A stretch of 64,000 nucleotides of DNA from Caballeronia mineralivorans PML1(12) (GTDB lineage: Bacteria > Pseudomonadota > Gammaproteobacteria > Burkholderiales > Burkholderiaceae), in the NCBI RefSeq assembly GCF_001028175.1, contig NZ_AEJF01000010.1, forward strand, positions 39,914 through 103,913, in the 5' to 3' direction. A model generated the notes under the pieces. It did not search any database. It was not told the origin of the DNA and worked only from the letters and a program-made list of their open reading frames with translations. A program made the translations under genes and the position numbers. This document shows, piece by piece, positions 19,101 to 28,108 of this stretch. Numbering within the stretch: the stretch's first letter is position 1; every line of letters begins with the position of its first letter.

Positions 19101-19113
19101 AATGAGTCGCATT
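19101..19113 (-). promoter_or_regulatory. Candidate Fur box upstream of TonB receptor
   Basis: On the minus strand AATGCGACTCATT matches 10 of 13 positions of the Fur core AATGATAATCATT. It sits in AT-rich DNA 74 bases before the receptor start, where an iron-responsive operator would be expected. A single imperfect site is weak evidence. Confidence 0.45.
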
Positions 19114-19767
19114 TATACATTAATTAAGTGCTCGCTACAATCTCAAATTTGACTTAGATGGACGTAAATCCGCAACCGTAGAGAGGAAAGGCAGGCCGCT
19201 CGTTCAAACGGGCGCTCGCTTTGGCGAGAGGCACAGTGGGTAAACCGATGGCCCGGCTAGGCCGAACAAGCCGGTCCAACGCAAAAAGGCTGCAGCGGAT
19301 GCCAGGTGGTTTGCTCAGTTCCCAAGCGAGCTGTGGCATGTACAAAGGGACGGGAAGATGATTTCTCGAAGACTCGGAAATGCGGAGGGTAACTGTGCTT
19401 AAGTGGCTGTTTACGACTGCGGACGCCCGCTGCCGACGTGTTCCCCAACACCGATGACCGGCTACGGAACGATTATTCGACTAATGGCGGCCGACCGCTG
19501 TCGGAGATGCAAGCGACGTTCGAATCTCCGCGCAGCGACGTGCATGGACGGCGGAAAGTGGCCGATCACTGACGATCACCATTTCGCTTTACGCTACTTC
19601 GACGGCGAATAGATTCGTGCGGCGATGATCAATATACCGAGCGCCTACCAGTAGGGTCGCGATGCTGAGCATCGGCAGGCAGCTCGTTTGTCTCCTCACG
19701 GTGGTGCCTTTTTCGGGCGCTGCCGGCGGATCGGCTGGACAACTTCGAAAACATCAATCGTCCAGCT
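19114..19767. other. Intergenic region with no supported gene
   Basis: About 650 bases between the TonB receptor promoter and the end of the efflux operon. All open frames are short and overlap in several directions, without ribosome sites or recognisable motifs. Confidence 0.55.
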
Positions 19768-21321
19768 TCATTCTCGTCCGACCGTGGACACTACGCCGCG
19801 ACTGGCGTATTGCCCGGCCTCCGCATCCCACCCTCCGCCCAGCGCCTTATACAGCGCGACGAGGTTCGTCGATACCGTCGCTGTGCTGTCGACCCATTGT
19901 TGCTCGCTCGTCAACAAGGTTTTTTGCGCCGTCAATACATCCAGGTAATTCGACAGACCCCGGACATAGCGCTTGTTTGCGATGTCCAACGCGCGTTTTG
20001 ACGCTTGCACGCTTGCATCCAACCGGTCTCGGCGACGCTGTTCGGCGGTAAAGCCTGTCAGCGCGTCATCGACTTCCTGGAACGCCGAGAGCACCGTCTT
20101 GCGGTACGTGATCGCCGCCTCCTGCTGCTGCGCCTCCCTCAAGGCGAGTGTGGAGCGCAGGCGCCCACCCTCGAAAATGGGAATCGAAAGGCTCGGCCCC
20201 GCGCTATAGCTGCGCGCACCCCAGCTACCGAGATTCGTGAATTGCGTCGCCTGAATGGCGACGCTTCCCGACAGCGTGATCTTGGGGAAAAAATCCGCCT
20301 TCGCCGCGCCGATGTTCGCCGTCGCAGCATGAAGCTGCGCTTCCGCTTCGCGGATATCCGGCCTGCGCCTCGCGAGCTCCGATGACAGCCCGATCGGCAC
20401 GCGTGGCGGTACCACGGGCACGTCCGGCGTTTCCTTCAGCTTCTCCGCGAGCGTTCGCGGATACTCACCAAGCAACACCCCAATGGCATTGATCAGCTTC
20501 GCCTCCTGCTGCTCTTCCTGCGGAATATCCGCGGCGTTCGACTCGGCCTGGCTTTGCGCATTGGCAACATCGAGATCGGTAGCGAGTCCATGCTTGGCGC
20601 GCTCGTTCGTCAACTGCACGGTGCGCTCGGCAAACGCGAGGTTTTCCCGCGTGATACGCAGCTTTTGCTGCGTTCCACGCAGATTGAGATAGTCGCGGGC
20701 GACTTCCGCAGCCGTCGACACGATCGCGTCGTGCCGCGCTTCGTTTTGAGCATCGACTGTGGCGCTCGCGTTTTCTGCCGTGCGCCTCACGCGGCCCCAG
20801 AGATCGAGTTCCCACGATGCATCGAAGCCATATTGATACAGGTTGAACGGGGGCAATGCGGCTGATGTCGCGCTTTGCGTCGGTATGCCGCCCTGTCGTC
20901 CGCCCAACCCGTTCGTATCGGTTGCCGACGGTGACCCGCTGCCCCCGAGCAGGCCGATGACGCCATCGGCGCTCTGAAGCTCACGCGTGTAGGAGGCGTT
21001 GCCGTTCAACGTAGGGAGCTCATCAGCTCTCGCTTGCCCGAACTGCGCCCGCGACTCGGCCAGCCGCGCCGCCGCGACCTTGAGATCGAGATTGCTGTCG
21101 ATGGCGCGCGTGACCAGCTCTGTCAGAAGCGGATCCCCGAAGCTGTTCCACCATAGCGGATCAACGGGTTCAGGCACCGCGACCGAACGAGCGGCGTCGG
21201 TAGTGGCCGGCGCCTCGGGCCATTGCGCCGGCGTCTGCAATGCGGGACGCTGGAAGTCGGGGCCCATCGTGCAGGCGGACAAGAAGGCTACAAACGGAAT
21301 CCATCGATAATCAATGCGCAT
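19768..21321 (-). CDS. Outer-membrane efflux lipoprotein, NodT/OprM type
   Basis: A 517-residue TolC-like outer-membrane channel. The signal peptide ends in the lipobox LSAC with Cys17, followed by TMGPDFQRPAL, typical of NodT-type proteins. Two repeats of coiled-coil helices are visible, including DLKVAAARLAESRAQFGQARA and the LSSELARRRPDIREAEAQL hallmark near residue 330. It would form the exit duct for the EmrAB-like pump. Its start overlaps the end of the EmrB-like gene by 11 bases, so it is the third gene of a tightly coupled operon. Confidence 0.95.
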   Translation of the reverse strand: MRIDYRWIPFVAFLSACTMGPDFQRPALQTPAQWPEAPATTDAARSVAVPEPVDPLWWNSFGDPLLTELVTRAIDSNLDLKVAAARLAESRAQFGQARADELPTLNGNASYTRELQSADGVIGLLGGSGSPSATDTNGLGGRQGGIPTQSATSAALPPFNLYQYGFDASWELDLWGRVRRTAENASATVDAQNEARHDAIVSTAAEVARDYLNLRGTQQKLRITRENLAFAERTVQLTNERAKHGLATDLDVANAQSQAESNAADIPQEEQQEAKLINAIGVLLGEYPRTLAEKLKETPDVPVVPPRVPIGLSSELARRRPDIREAEAQLHAATANIGAAKADFFPKITLSGSVAIQATQFTNLGSWGARSYSAGPSLSIPIFEGGRLRSTLALREAQQQEAAITYRKTVLSAFQEVDDALTGFTAEQRRRDRLDASVQASKRALDIANKRYVRGLSNYLDVLTAQKTLLTSEQQWVDSTATVSTNLVALYKALGGGWDAEAGQYASRGVVSTVGRE

Positions 21322-22849
21322 TAACCTGTGCCCCCTTCGGCAGCTTCGGCAACAACAAACAAATGGGACACAGCACGAGCGAGATCACGCCCAGCATGAT
21401 GAAGACGTCGAGGTAACTCATGACCGACGCCTGCTGCTCGACCCTCCCGGCGATCGATCCAAGCGAGCTGACAAAGCCGTTGTACGGCGTGATGTGCTCG
21501 GCGAGCCTCGCATGGTGAAACTGTTCCCGCCACGCGAGCTGTGTCGTCACCAGCGACACGCCGAAACTGCCACCGAGATTACGCATCATGTTGATCAGAG
21601 CCGACGCATTGTTGTTCTCTTTCGGCGGGATGCCGATGAACTGCACGGTCGAAAGCGGAATGAAGAGGAACGGCAGCCAGATCACCTGATAGAGCCGCGA
21701 CAACGATACATCCCAGAAGCCGATGTTCAAGTCGAGTCCCGCGGTATGAAGCAACGCGAATCCGGTGCCGGCGAGCGACATCATGACGAGCCACTTGGGC
21801 TGGAACAGGCGCCCGGTCACAACGCCCGCTATCGGCATGATGAACAGCGTGACGAGGCCGCCCAGGCCGAGCGTCAGGCCGGCATTGGTTGCGTCATAGC
21901 CCAGCAGTTCTTGCGTGAATTGCGGCAGCATCTGCGTCGTGCTGTTGATGATGAAGCCGAACGCAAACATCACGCTGCAGCTGATGGCGAAAGCGCGCGA
22001 CTTGAAGAGCCGCAGGTTCACGATCGGCTGCTCGGTGGTCAGTTCACGAATGACCAGCGCCACGAGCGCAACGCCCGCGATCGCCGTGAACGTGCAGATG
22101 AAATTCGATGAAAATCCGTCCTCGCGCTCGAACTTGTCGAGCACGATCTGCAGGCTACCGAAGCCGGCCGCAACGAGAAAAAAGCCCAGGTAGTCGATCC
22201 GCAGCCCTTTATCGAGCAGGGCGCGCCGTTCCTGCTGCACCAGCTTGCTGTCGCTCACGAACATCCACGTCAGCACCAGCGACACTATTCCGACCGGCAG
22301 GTTGATCAGGAACACCCAGTGCCACGAATAGTTCTCGGTGATCCAGCCCCCCAGCATCGGTCCAATGGCGGGCGCCGTGACGACCGTGAAGCCGTACAGC
22401 GCGAACGCCATCGCGCGTTTTTCGGGCGTGAACGTATCGGCGAAGATGCTTTGCTCAACAGGAGCCAGGCCGCCGCCGCCCAGGCCCTGAAACACGCGAA
22501 AGACGATCATCATCGGCAGCGACGTCGCGAACCCGCATGCCACCGAACTGACCGTGAACAGCAACACGCAGATCATGTAGAACCGCTTGCGGCCAATCAC
22601 GTTCGCGAGCCATCCGCTGATCGGCAGGACGATCGCGTTGCTCACGAGATAGCTGGTCGTGATGTAGGTGCTCTGGTCGAGGCTCGCGCCAAGGCCGCCG
22701 GCAATATGCCGGAGCGCTACGTTCGCGATGGTGGTGTCGAGCACTTCCATGAACGTCGCGATCGACACGATGACCGCGATCAGCCACGGGTTGAACGGCC
22801 CCGCCGCCGACCGGGGCAATGGCGCGTGGGCTGCGTGAGTAGCGGCCAT
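21311..22849 (-). CDS. emrB: MFS drug efflux transporter, EmrB/QacA (DHA2) type
   Basis: A 512-residue inner-membrane proton/drug antiporter with 14 predicted helices. FMEVLDTTIANVALRHIAGGLG covers helix 1 with the D-T motif of DHA2 carriers. GWLANVIGRKRF is the A-motif loop, and the antiporter motif C region follows (ALYGFTVVTAPAIGPMLGGWI). It would pass hydrophobic drugs or other amphipathic compounds to the EmrA-like adaptor and NodT channel. It starts 2 bases after the EmrA-like stop, in the order adaptor, pump, channel. Confidence 0.94.
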   Translation of the reverse strand: MAATHAAHAPLPRSAAGPFNPWLIAVIVSIATFMEVLDTTIANVALRHIAGGLGASLDQSTYITTSYLVSNAIVLPISGWLANVIGRKRFYMICVLLFTVSSVACGFATSLPMMIVFRVFQGLGGGGLAPVEQSIFADTFTPEKRAMAFALYGFTVVTAPAIGPMLGGWITENYSWHWVFLINLPVGIVSLVLTWMFVSDSKLVQQERRALLDKGLRIDYLGFFLVAAGFGSLQIVLDKFEREDGFSSNFICTFTAIAGVALVALVIRELTTEQPIVNLRLFKSRAFAISCSVMFAFGFIINSTTQMLPQFTQELLGYDATNAGLTLGLGGLVTLFIMPIAGVVTGRLFQPKWLVMMSLAGTGFALLHTAGLDLNIGFWDVSLSRLYQVIWLPFLFIPLSTVQFIGIPPKENNNASALINMMRNLGGSFGVSLVTTQLAWREQFHHARLAEHITPYNGFVSSLGSIAGRVEQQASVMSYLDVFIMLGVISLVLCPICLLLPKLPKGAQVNAH

Positions 22850-22851
22850 GG

Positions 22852-23979
22852 TTATCGCACCGTCACGCGCGGGCTGACCGAGAGGCCGGGCGCGAGCGGC
22901 AGGTGGCGCCAGTCGTCGCCGTCAAAGACGATCTTCACGGGCAGGCGCTGCACGACCTTCACGTAGTTACCTGTCGCGTTTTCTGCTGGCAGGCTGCTGA
23001 AGACCGACCCGGTCCCGCGCTGCAGACTCTCTATGTGCGCATGAAGGACCTTGTCCGGATAGGCGTCGACGGTGACATCGACCGGCTGTCCCACGTTCAT
23101 GTGAACGAGCTGCGTTTCCTTAAAGTTCGCGGTGACCCACATCTCGTCGGGAACGACCGCGACCAGCGCCTGCCCGGGCGTCACGTAGTTGCCGAGGTTC
23201 ACCGTGCGGCGCGTCACCTTTCCCGCTTGCGGGGCGAGCACTTCCGTGTAGCTCAGTTGCAGCTTCGCATTGTCGACATCGGCATGGGTCTGGCGCACTG
23301 ACGCCTGCGCGGCGTCGATCTTCGTGCTCTGCGATGCAACCTGGGCTTCGCCGGCCTGGACCGCCTGTTTCGCGCTATCGAGCTTGGCAAGCGCGCTCTT
23401 GGTCGTCGCCTGGCTTTGTTCCAGCTGTTGGCGCGTGATCGCGGCAGGATCTGTACCCGTGAACCGGGCCAGATCCTGCTGAGCCTGCGTCAGGTCTGCT
23501 TGCGCAACCCGCACCTGCGCCGTCTGCTGCGCGAGGTTCGCCGTCTGGTAAAGCAGGTCGGCGCGCGCCTGCGCGACTTGCGCGACCGCATTCGCCTCCT
23601 GCGCTTCGGCTTGTTCGAGCTTTACTTCAAAGTCGCGCCGGTCGATCCGCAGCAGCGGCTGGTTTTTCTCGACGTGCTGGTTATCGGCGACCAGCAGTTC
23701 GACAACACGCCCGTTCACCTGCGACGCGATCTGGCTTTGATTGCTATCGATGAATGCGTCGTCAGTGCTTTCGTAGTGCCGGCTATGCAGCCAGTACGCA
23801 ACGCCCGCAGCCACGCAGACCAGCAGCACCGCACTGCCGATGATCGCGTTCAGGCGCTTGCGCCGCGGGTCCATCGGCTCGGACGTTTCCTGTTCCGGCC
23901 CTTTGCCCGCTTCGGCGCGGTCGCCATCGGCTTTATTTTCGCCGGCGGGCGTGCTGTTTTCGCTTTCACTTCCGGCCAT
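22852..23979 (-). CDS. emrA: Membrane fusion adaptor of the EmrA/HlyD family
   Basis: A 375-residue periplasmic adaptor anchored by one helix (NAIIGSAVLLVCVAAGVAYWL, near residues 45-65). The first lipoyl half is near residue 80, a long Gln/Ala-rich coiled-coil hairpin spans about residues 115-220, and the second lipoyl half with VLAPQAGKVTRRTVNLGNYV follows. It links the EmrB-like pump to the NodT channel. GGAG 7 bases before the ATG at 23979 decides the start. It is the first gene of the operon and reads away from the TetR gene across a palindromic operator. Confidence 0.94.
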   Translation of the reverse strand: MAGSESENSTPAGENKADGDRAEAGKGPEQETSEPMDPRRKRLNAIIGSAVLLVCVAAGVAYWLHSRHYESTDDAFIDSNQSQIASQVNGRVVELLVADNQHVEKNQPLLRIDRRDFEVKLEQAEAQEANAVAQVAQARADLLYQTANLAQQTAQVRVAQADLTQAQQDLARFTGTDPAAITRQQLEQSQATTKSALAKLDSAKQAVQAGEAQVASQSTKIDAAQASVRQTHADVDNAKLQLSYTEVLAPQAGKVTRRTVNLGNYVTPGQALVAVVPDEMWVTANFKETQLVHMNVGQPVDVTVDAYPDKVLHAHIESLQRGTGSVFSSLPAENATGNYVKVVQRLPVKIVFDGDDWRHLPLAPGLSVSPRVTVR

Positions 23980-24014
23980 TGCACTCTCCAAAATAATATC
24001 GAGATGCATTTTAC

Positions 24015-24041
24015 AATAGAACGAAACGGTATCGTTCTATT
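24015..24041. promoter_or_regulatory. TetR-type palindromic operator between the efflux operon and its regulator
   Basis: A perfect 10-bp inverted repeat, AATAGAACGA (24015-24024) and TCGTTCTATT (24032-24041), around a 7-base spacer. It lies 36 bases from the emrA start and 50 bases from the tetR start, where bound repressor would block both promoters. Confidence 0.9.
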
Positions 24042-24090
24042 AAAAATGCCTGCGATAATCCGACCTTGAGATTTCGTGCAAGGAGCAGTT

Positions 24091-24804
24091 GTGAGACGTA
24101 CCCCGAAAAGTATTGATGCAGAGACGGCGTCCTGCCCGATCAGGTCGATGTTTTCACGCAAGAAAGGCCGGCCGTCGAACGCGATGGCGGGAGAGGTCGA
24201 AGAGCGCATTCTCGATGCCGCCACGGCCATGTTCCTTCAAGACGGCTTTGGCGGGGCGTCGCTCGAACGCATCGCCGAGGCGGCGGGCGCCGGCAAGGCG
24301 ACGCTCTACAGCAGGTACAGCGGCAAGGAAGCGCTATTTTCAGAAGTGGTCAAACGAAATTGCGAACGCAGCCTGCGTCTCGTGTTTGAAGCGCCGCACT
24401 CAGCGGCGCTTGCGCAACGGCTGGTATCGGTGACGCAGACGCTCGCCACGCGATTGCTCAGCGACGAGGTGATTGGACTGATCAGAATGGTAGTCGCGGA
24501 TGCGCCGCGGTTTCCAACGCTTGCGAAACTGACGAGCGACGCCGGCAGGTCGCGCGCAATAGAAGCGGTGGCGACGATGATCGCCGAACACTCCGGGCGC
24601 ACCCTCGAGCCCCAAGCGCGCGCCCAAGCCAAGCGGCATTCGCGCACTCTCGCGACTCAGCTCCTCGATGCGATCATCTCGCCGATGCTCATGAGAGCCT
24701 TGATGGGTGAAAATCTTGATGATGTCCGCGGCGACATCCGCTCGCATGTGAAGCAGACGATCGCCATCTTCGTGGCGGCCAATGCACTGGACGCTTTCTT
24801 GTAA
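24091..24804 (+). CDS. TetR-family repressor of the EmrAB-NodT operon
   Basis: A 237-residue regulator. An unusually long N-terminal tail of about 40 residues precedes the DNA-binding domain: EERILDAATAMFLQDGFGGASLERIAEAAG, then the recognition helix AGKATLYSRYSGKEALF. The C-terminal ligand-binding part is TetR_C-like and all-helical. The GTG at 24091 has AGGAG 6 bases ahead and is preferred to the GTG at 24076. Its divergent position and the shared palindrome indicate that it represses itself and the pump; the inducer is unknown. Confidence 0.92.
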   Translation: MRRTPKSIDAETASCPIRSMFSRKKGRPSNAMAGEVEERILDAATAMFLQDGFGGASLERIAEAAGAGKATLYSRYSGKEALFSEVVKRNCERSLRLVFEAPHSAALAQRLVSVTQTLATRLLSDEVIGLIRMVVADAPRFPTLAKLTSDAGRSRAIEAVATMIAEHSGRTLEPQARAQAKRHSRTLATQLLDAIISPMLMRALMGENLDDVRGDIRSHVKQTIAIFVAANALDAFL

Positions 24805-24967
24805 GCGTCGCGGGGGCAACGCATTGTCATGCGTGCCTCGTTTCTTTAAACGCTTCGACCGCAAATTATCGGTCATCAGCCGTTTGCGATCGAAGCGTGA
24901 ACCGCCACCCCGCCACCAATCCCAACTACGACCCTACGAACACGACCCAAAACCCCGAGCGCGAGCG

Positions 24968-25009
24968 AAAAAGACCCGCCAATGAAATCACCCACCGGCG
25001 GGTCTTTTT
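24968..25009. terminator. Bidirectional Rho-independent terminator
   Basis: A perfect 13-bp stem AAAAAGACCCGCC/GGCGGGTCTTTTT with a 16-base loop, between convergent tetR and the GMC oxidoreductase gene. A- and T-runs flank both sides, so it can stop transcription in either direction. Confidence 0.93.
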
Positions 25010-25058
25010 ATCGGCTACGAATATCGGGCGCCGAACCTGCCCGATAAAACAAACCGCC

Positions 25059-26801
25059 CTACTTCTTCGCCATGAAGGCCAGATCCGAAGGCTGACGCAA
25101 TGTGGATGCAGCAAACGGCATGGTGTCTTCGGACGACGCCCGGCGCTCGGTGCCCGCACCGATCGACGTTACCGATGCAAGCGGCGCAATCTCGCCCCGC
25201 AATACCTTCAGCACATGCTCGGAAAGCCGCAGCGTCATTGCCGCGATCGTGATGGTCGGAAAATTCGCGCCGACCGTCGGAAATACGGAGCTGCCCGCCA
25301 CATACAGATTGCCCATGCCGTGCACCTGGCAGTTGCGGTCGACCACGCCTTGCTTGGGCGAGTCGTGCATGCGGGTCGTGCCCATGTGATGCCACGTGCC
25401 TTCCAGTTGCGCCGGCCACGGCTTGCCTTCGAGCGGCTCGTCGAGTTGCACATCCGCCACACCGGTCCGCTCCATTTCCTCCGCCAGCAAGGTCACGGTA
25501 CGGTCGAAAGTGCGCTTCGCCAGTTCAGTCAACTGCCAGTCCACCTTGACCCGGTTCATGCCGAGCGCATCCTTCTGCAACGACAGCGTCACGCGGCTAT
25601 CGCGATTCGGCTCCGCTTCCACGATGGTCTGGAACTTGACATCGGTGATCAGCGGTCGCGGCTGCAACAGACGCGCCAGGCCAAAGCAAGCCGTGTCCAC
25701 CGGATGCATGGCCATGGTCAGCAGGTCCTGCGAGAAGTTCCAGTCCGGCTGATCCTTCTGCAGCACCGCCTGCTTGCATCGGACCAGCGCTTCGGCGCCT
25801 TCCGTGTTCTCGCCGCGAAACACCGAGTAGAACCACACGCGTGCATTGAGCAAACGTTCACGCTCGAGCACCTTCTGCGTCAGCGCGAACTGCGACGAGA
25901 TGAACTGCCCGTGCGCGGACACCGATGCGTTCTGATAGTGATACTTGATGTCGTAGAGCTTGTTGCGCGACCACGGCTTCTTGAACTTGATGCTGCCCTG
26001 CATGGTGCGCGGGTGGTCCATGAAATAGCGGCCCACCAGGTCGTTGCCATTGCCAAGTCCCGCGGCCTGCACCTTGTTCGATGCAAGCAGCAGCCGCGCG
26101 TTTTCGATGCCGCCCGTCGCCAGCACGAAGATCTTCGCGGACACGGTGAAGTGCCGGCCGCTCAGCGTGCCAACCTCGATACGCGAGACGTGGCGGGCAT
26201 CGGTATCGGTGTCGATGTTCATCGCGTTGGCGTTGAGGAACACGCGCACATGCGACGACTGTTCGAGCACGGCCTTATACACCTTGCCGAAACGCACCGG
26301 CGGGCTGAATTGCGAGATCGTGTCGCGTATGGTGCCGCTCGGCAGCGGATGACGCCTGACGTCGTCGCGGCCAATGGCGGCTTCCCAGTAGGCCGGGTCG
26401 AAATTGTTTTCGCCGAGCTTGAGCAAAGCATGCGTGCGGGCATAGTACGGACGCAACTCGTCGAGCCCGAAAGGCCAGCCGCTATCCTTCACCCAGTCAC
26501 GCTTTTCGAAGTCCCACGAATCGAGCGGGCGGCACCAGCCGCCCCAGCAGTTACTGCTGCCGCCCAGAAAGCGGCTGCGGCTGCCGTCTGCGTAAGTGTA
26601 AGGAATCCCGACGTTCTCGCCGCGATACAGATCGCGCGTGGCATCGTCCGGCTTGTAGCCGCCGCTCTCCAGCAGAACGGTATCGATCCCGTGCTTATCC
26701 ATTTCGAGCGCCAGCGTGATCCCCGCAACCCCTGCTCCGATGATGCAGACCGTGGTCTCCACTACCGCGCGCTGCTCAACATTCCGGCTGTCAATGAACA
26801 T
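25059..26801 (-). CDS. GMC-family flavin oxidoreductase in the EPS locus
   Basis: A 580-residue FAD enzyme. VCIIGAGVAGITLALEMDKHG near residue 18 is the dinucleotide-binding motif, and RFLGGSSNCWGGWCRPLD is the GMC signature near residue 77. The C-terminal WHHMGTTRMHDSP and LYVAGSSVFPTVGANFPT blocks carry the catalytic histidine region and the FAD-binding end. Such enzymes oxidise alcohol groups, often on sugars. Its place next to the WcaF-like acetyltransferase suggests oxidation of an EPS sugar or precursor, which is inference. No secretion signal is seen. Confidence 0.88.
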   Translation of the reverse strand: MFIDSRNVEQRAVVETTVCIIGAGVAGITLALEMDKHGIDTVLLESGGYKPDDATRDLYRGENVGIPYTYADGSRSRFLGGSSNCWGGWCRPLDSWDFEKRDWVKDSGWPFGLDELRPYYARTHALLKLGENNFDPAYWEAAIGRDDVRRHPLPSGTIRDTISQFSPPVRFGKVYKAVLEQSSHVRVFLNANAMNIDTDTDARHVSRIEVGTLSGRHFTVSAKIFVLATGGIENARLLLASNKVQAAGLGNGNDLVGRYFMDHPRTMQGSIKFKKPWSRNKLYDIKYHYQNASVSAHGQFISSQFALTQKVLERERLLNARVWFYSVFRGENTEGAEALVRCKQAVLQKDQPDWNFSQDLLTMAMHPVDTACFGLARLLQPRPLITDVKFQTIVEAEPNRDSRVTLSLQKDALGMNRVKVDWQLTELAKRTFDRTVTLLAEEMERTGVADVQLDEPLEGKPWPAQLEGTWHHMGTTRMHDSPKQGVVDRNCQVHGMGNLYVAGSSVFPTVGANFPTITIAAMTLRLSEHVLKVLRGEIAPLASVTSIGAGTERRASSEDTMPFAASTLRQPSDLAFMAKK

Positions 26802-27148
26802 TCCCCGTGCTCCCTCTCGTGTGCAGCGGTTCGCCCACTTGTTGTGTTCGGCTCTCCGCTGTCGTCACCCGTTATCGAAACGTTTTGCTGCCGGTGCTGC
26901 TTCATGCGGCTGACATGCCGCCAGCACCCGACAGGTTTCAGTCCCTATTTCATCCACGAAGCACCGCGCGAGTTCGGTCGAAATTACTTGCAGCCAGGAA
27001 GCCATGCCAGCCTTACCTGCGTGTAATAATCGTCGGACCCGTGCTTCGTCACCCGCCAAGATAAAGGCCCAGACAGCCAAAAGCGCGCTGGTCGACGCGC
27101 TTGGCACACCGTGCAAGCCCTTTCTTTTAACGGCGCCCTATCCTGGTG
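26802..27148. other. Intergenic region with no supported gene
   Basis: About 350 bases between two minus-strand genes. No open frame with a ribosome site or recognisable motif and no terminator were found. The promoter of the GMC oxidoreductase gene may lie here. Confidence 0.5.
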
Positions 27149-27856
27149 CTATGCGGCAAACCGCTTTCTGATAAATCGCACCGGATTACCGCCATATACG
27201 CCCTCTGCATCCAGTGACCGATGCACCACCGACAGCGGTGTGACCACTGTCGAGCGGCCGATGGTCACGCCCATTTGTACGACGCATTTCGATGTAATCC
27301 ACACACCGTCCTCGATCACGATCGGCGCAACGCGCAAATCCATGTTGGTCGCAAGATCGTGTGAACCGGTGGTGAGAAAAGCGTCTTGCGAGATGCATAC
27401 ATTCGAGCCGATCCGGATCAACGCCTGGTTGTAGATCCATGCGTTCACGCCGAACCAGCAGTTGTCGCCCACTTCCAGGTTCCACGGCGCCTTCACGCGA
27501 ATGGGATGCGGCATCCGGCAACCTGAGCCAATGCGCGCGCCAAAGCGGCGCAACAGCCAGACGCGCACGGCCGACACCGGTATGAACTTGTTGTTGATGA
27601 TGGCGGCTTCAATAAAGAACCACACGATTTCCGTCAATGTGCCGCGTTTAGCCACGTAGTTGCCCTTGCCGGCGAGACTGAGGTCGATGACCTTGCCGGT
27701 GTTGCTGCTGTCACTGCTGTTTGTGTTTCTGGTGCTGTCGAAGCGCGCTGCGCCTTCGTCCGCGCGCGGGGCTGAATGATGCGCACGCCGACTAGTGGTG
27801 GCCTGGTCTGTCGCCACCTGGTCCTGAACGCAATGTTCCTCGATTGTTCTGAGCAT
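27149..27856 (-). CDS. wcaF: WcaF-like polysaccharide O-acetyltransferase (left-handed beta-helix)
   Basis: A 235-residue hexapeptide-repeat acetyltransferase. The core from about residue 85 has RRFGARIGSGCRMPHPIRV, NLEVGDNCWFGVNAWIYN, the loop TTGSHDLAT with the catalytic histidine and VIEDGVWITSKCVVQMGV. It matches WcaF of colanic acid synthesis, which acetylates a fucose of the repeat unit; gmd and fcl nearby make such a substrate plausible. The first 55 residues are polar, low complexity and absent from typical WcaF, so the start may be further in. Confidence 0.82.
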   Translation of the reverse strand: MLRTIEEHCVQDQVATDQATTSRRAHHSAPRADEGAARFDSTRNTNSSDSSNTGKVIDLSLAGKGNYVAKRGTLTEIVWFFIEAAIINNKFIPVSAVRVWLLRRFGARIGSGCRMPHPIRVKAPWNLEVGDNCWFGVNAWIYNQALIRIGSNVCISQDAFLTTGSHDLATNMDLRVAPIVIEDGVWITSKCVVQMGVTIGRSTVVTPLSVVHRSLDAEGVYGGNPVRFIRKRFAA

Positions 27857-28108
27857 GATTCCCGGCCCCCGAGCCCGTCACGGCGAATTGAAATAACGAC
27901 GCCGCATGAAACGATTATCTGCGATAGGTTCTATCGTCCTCGTGCGCCAGCCCACTAATGGCCGCAAGGGAAAGACTTTTGGCGGTATCTGCATGAGCGT
28001 CCGCATGAGGATTTGCTACCTTGAAACAAGGAGTGACAGCCACTCGACACCACGCCGGCTTTGGGATAACAATCAATCTTCATACTCGCCGGTTCTTCGG
28101 AGCGCATC

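Noticed and set aside
24897..27026. 709-residue plus-strand frame opposite the GMC oxidoreductase
   Set aside because: Starts inside a terminator region, no ribosome site, low-complexity Arg/His-rich text; the opposite strand is a clear enzyme.
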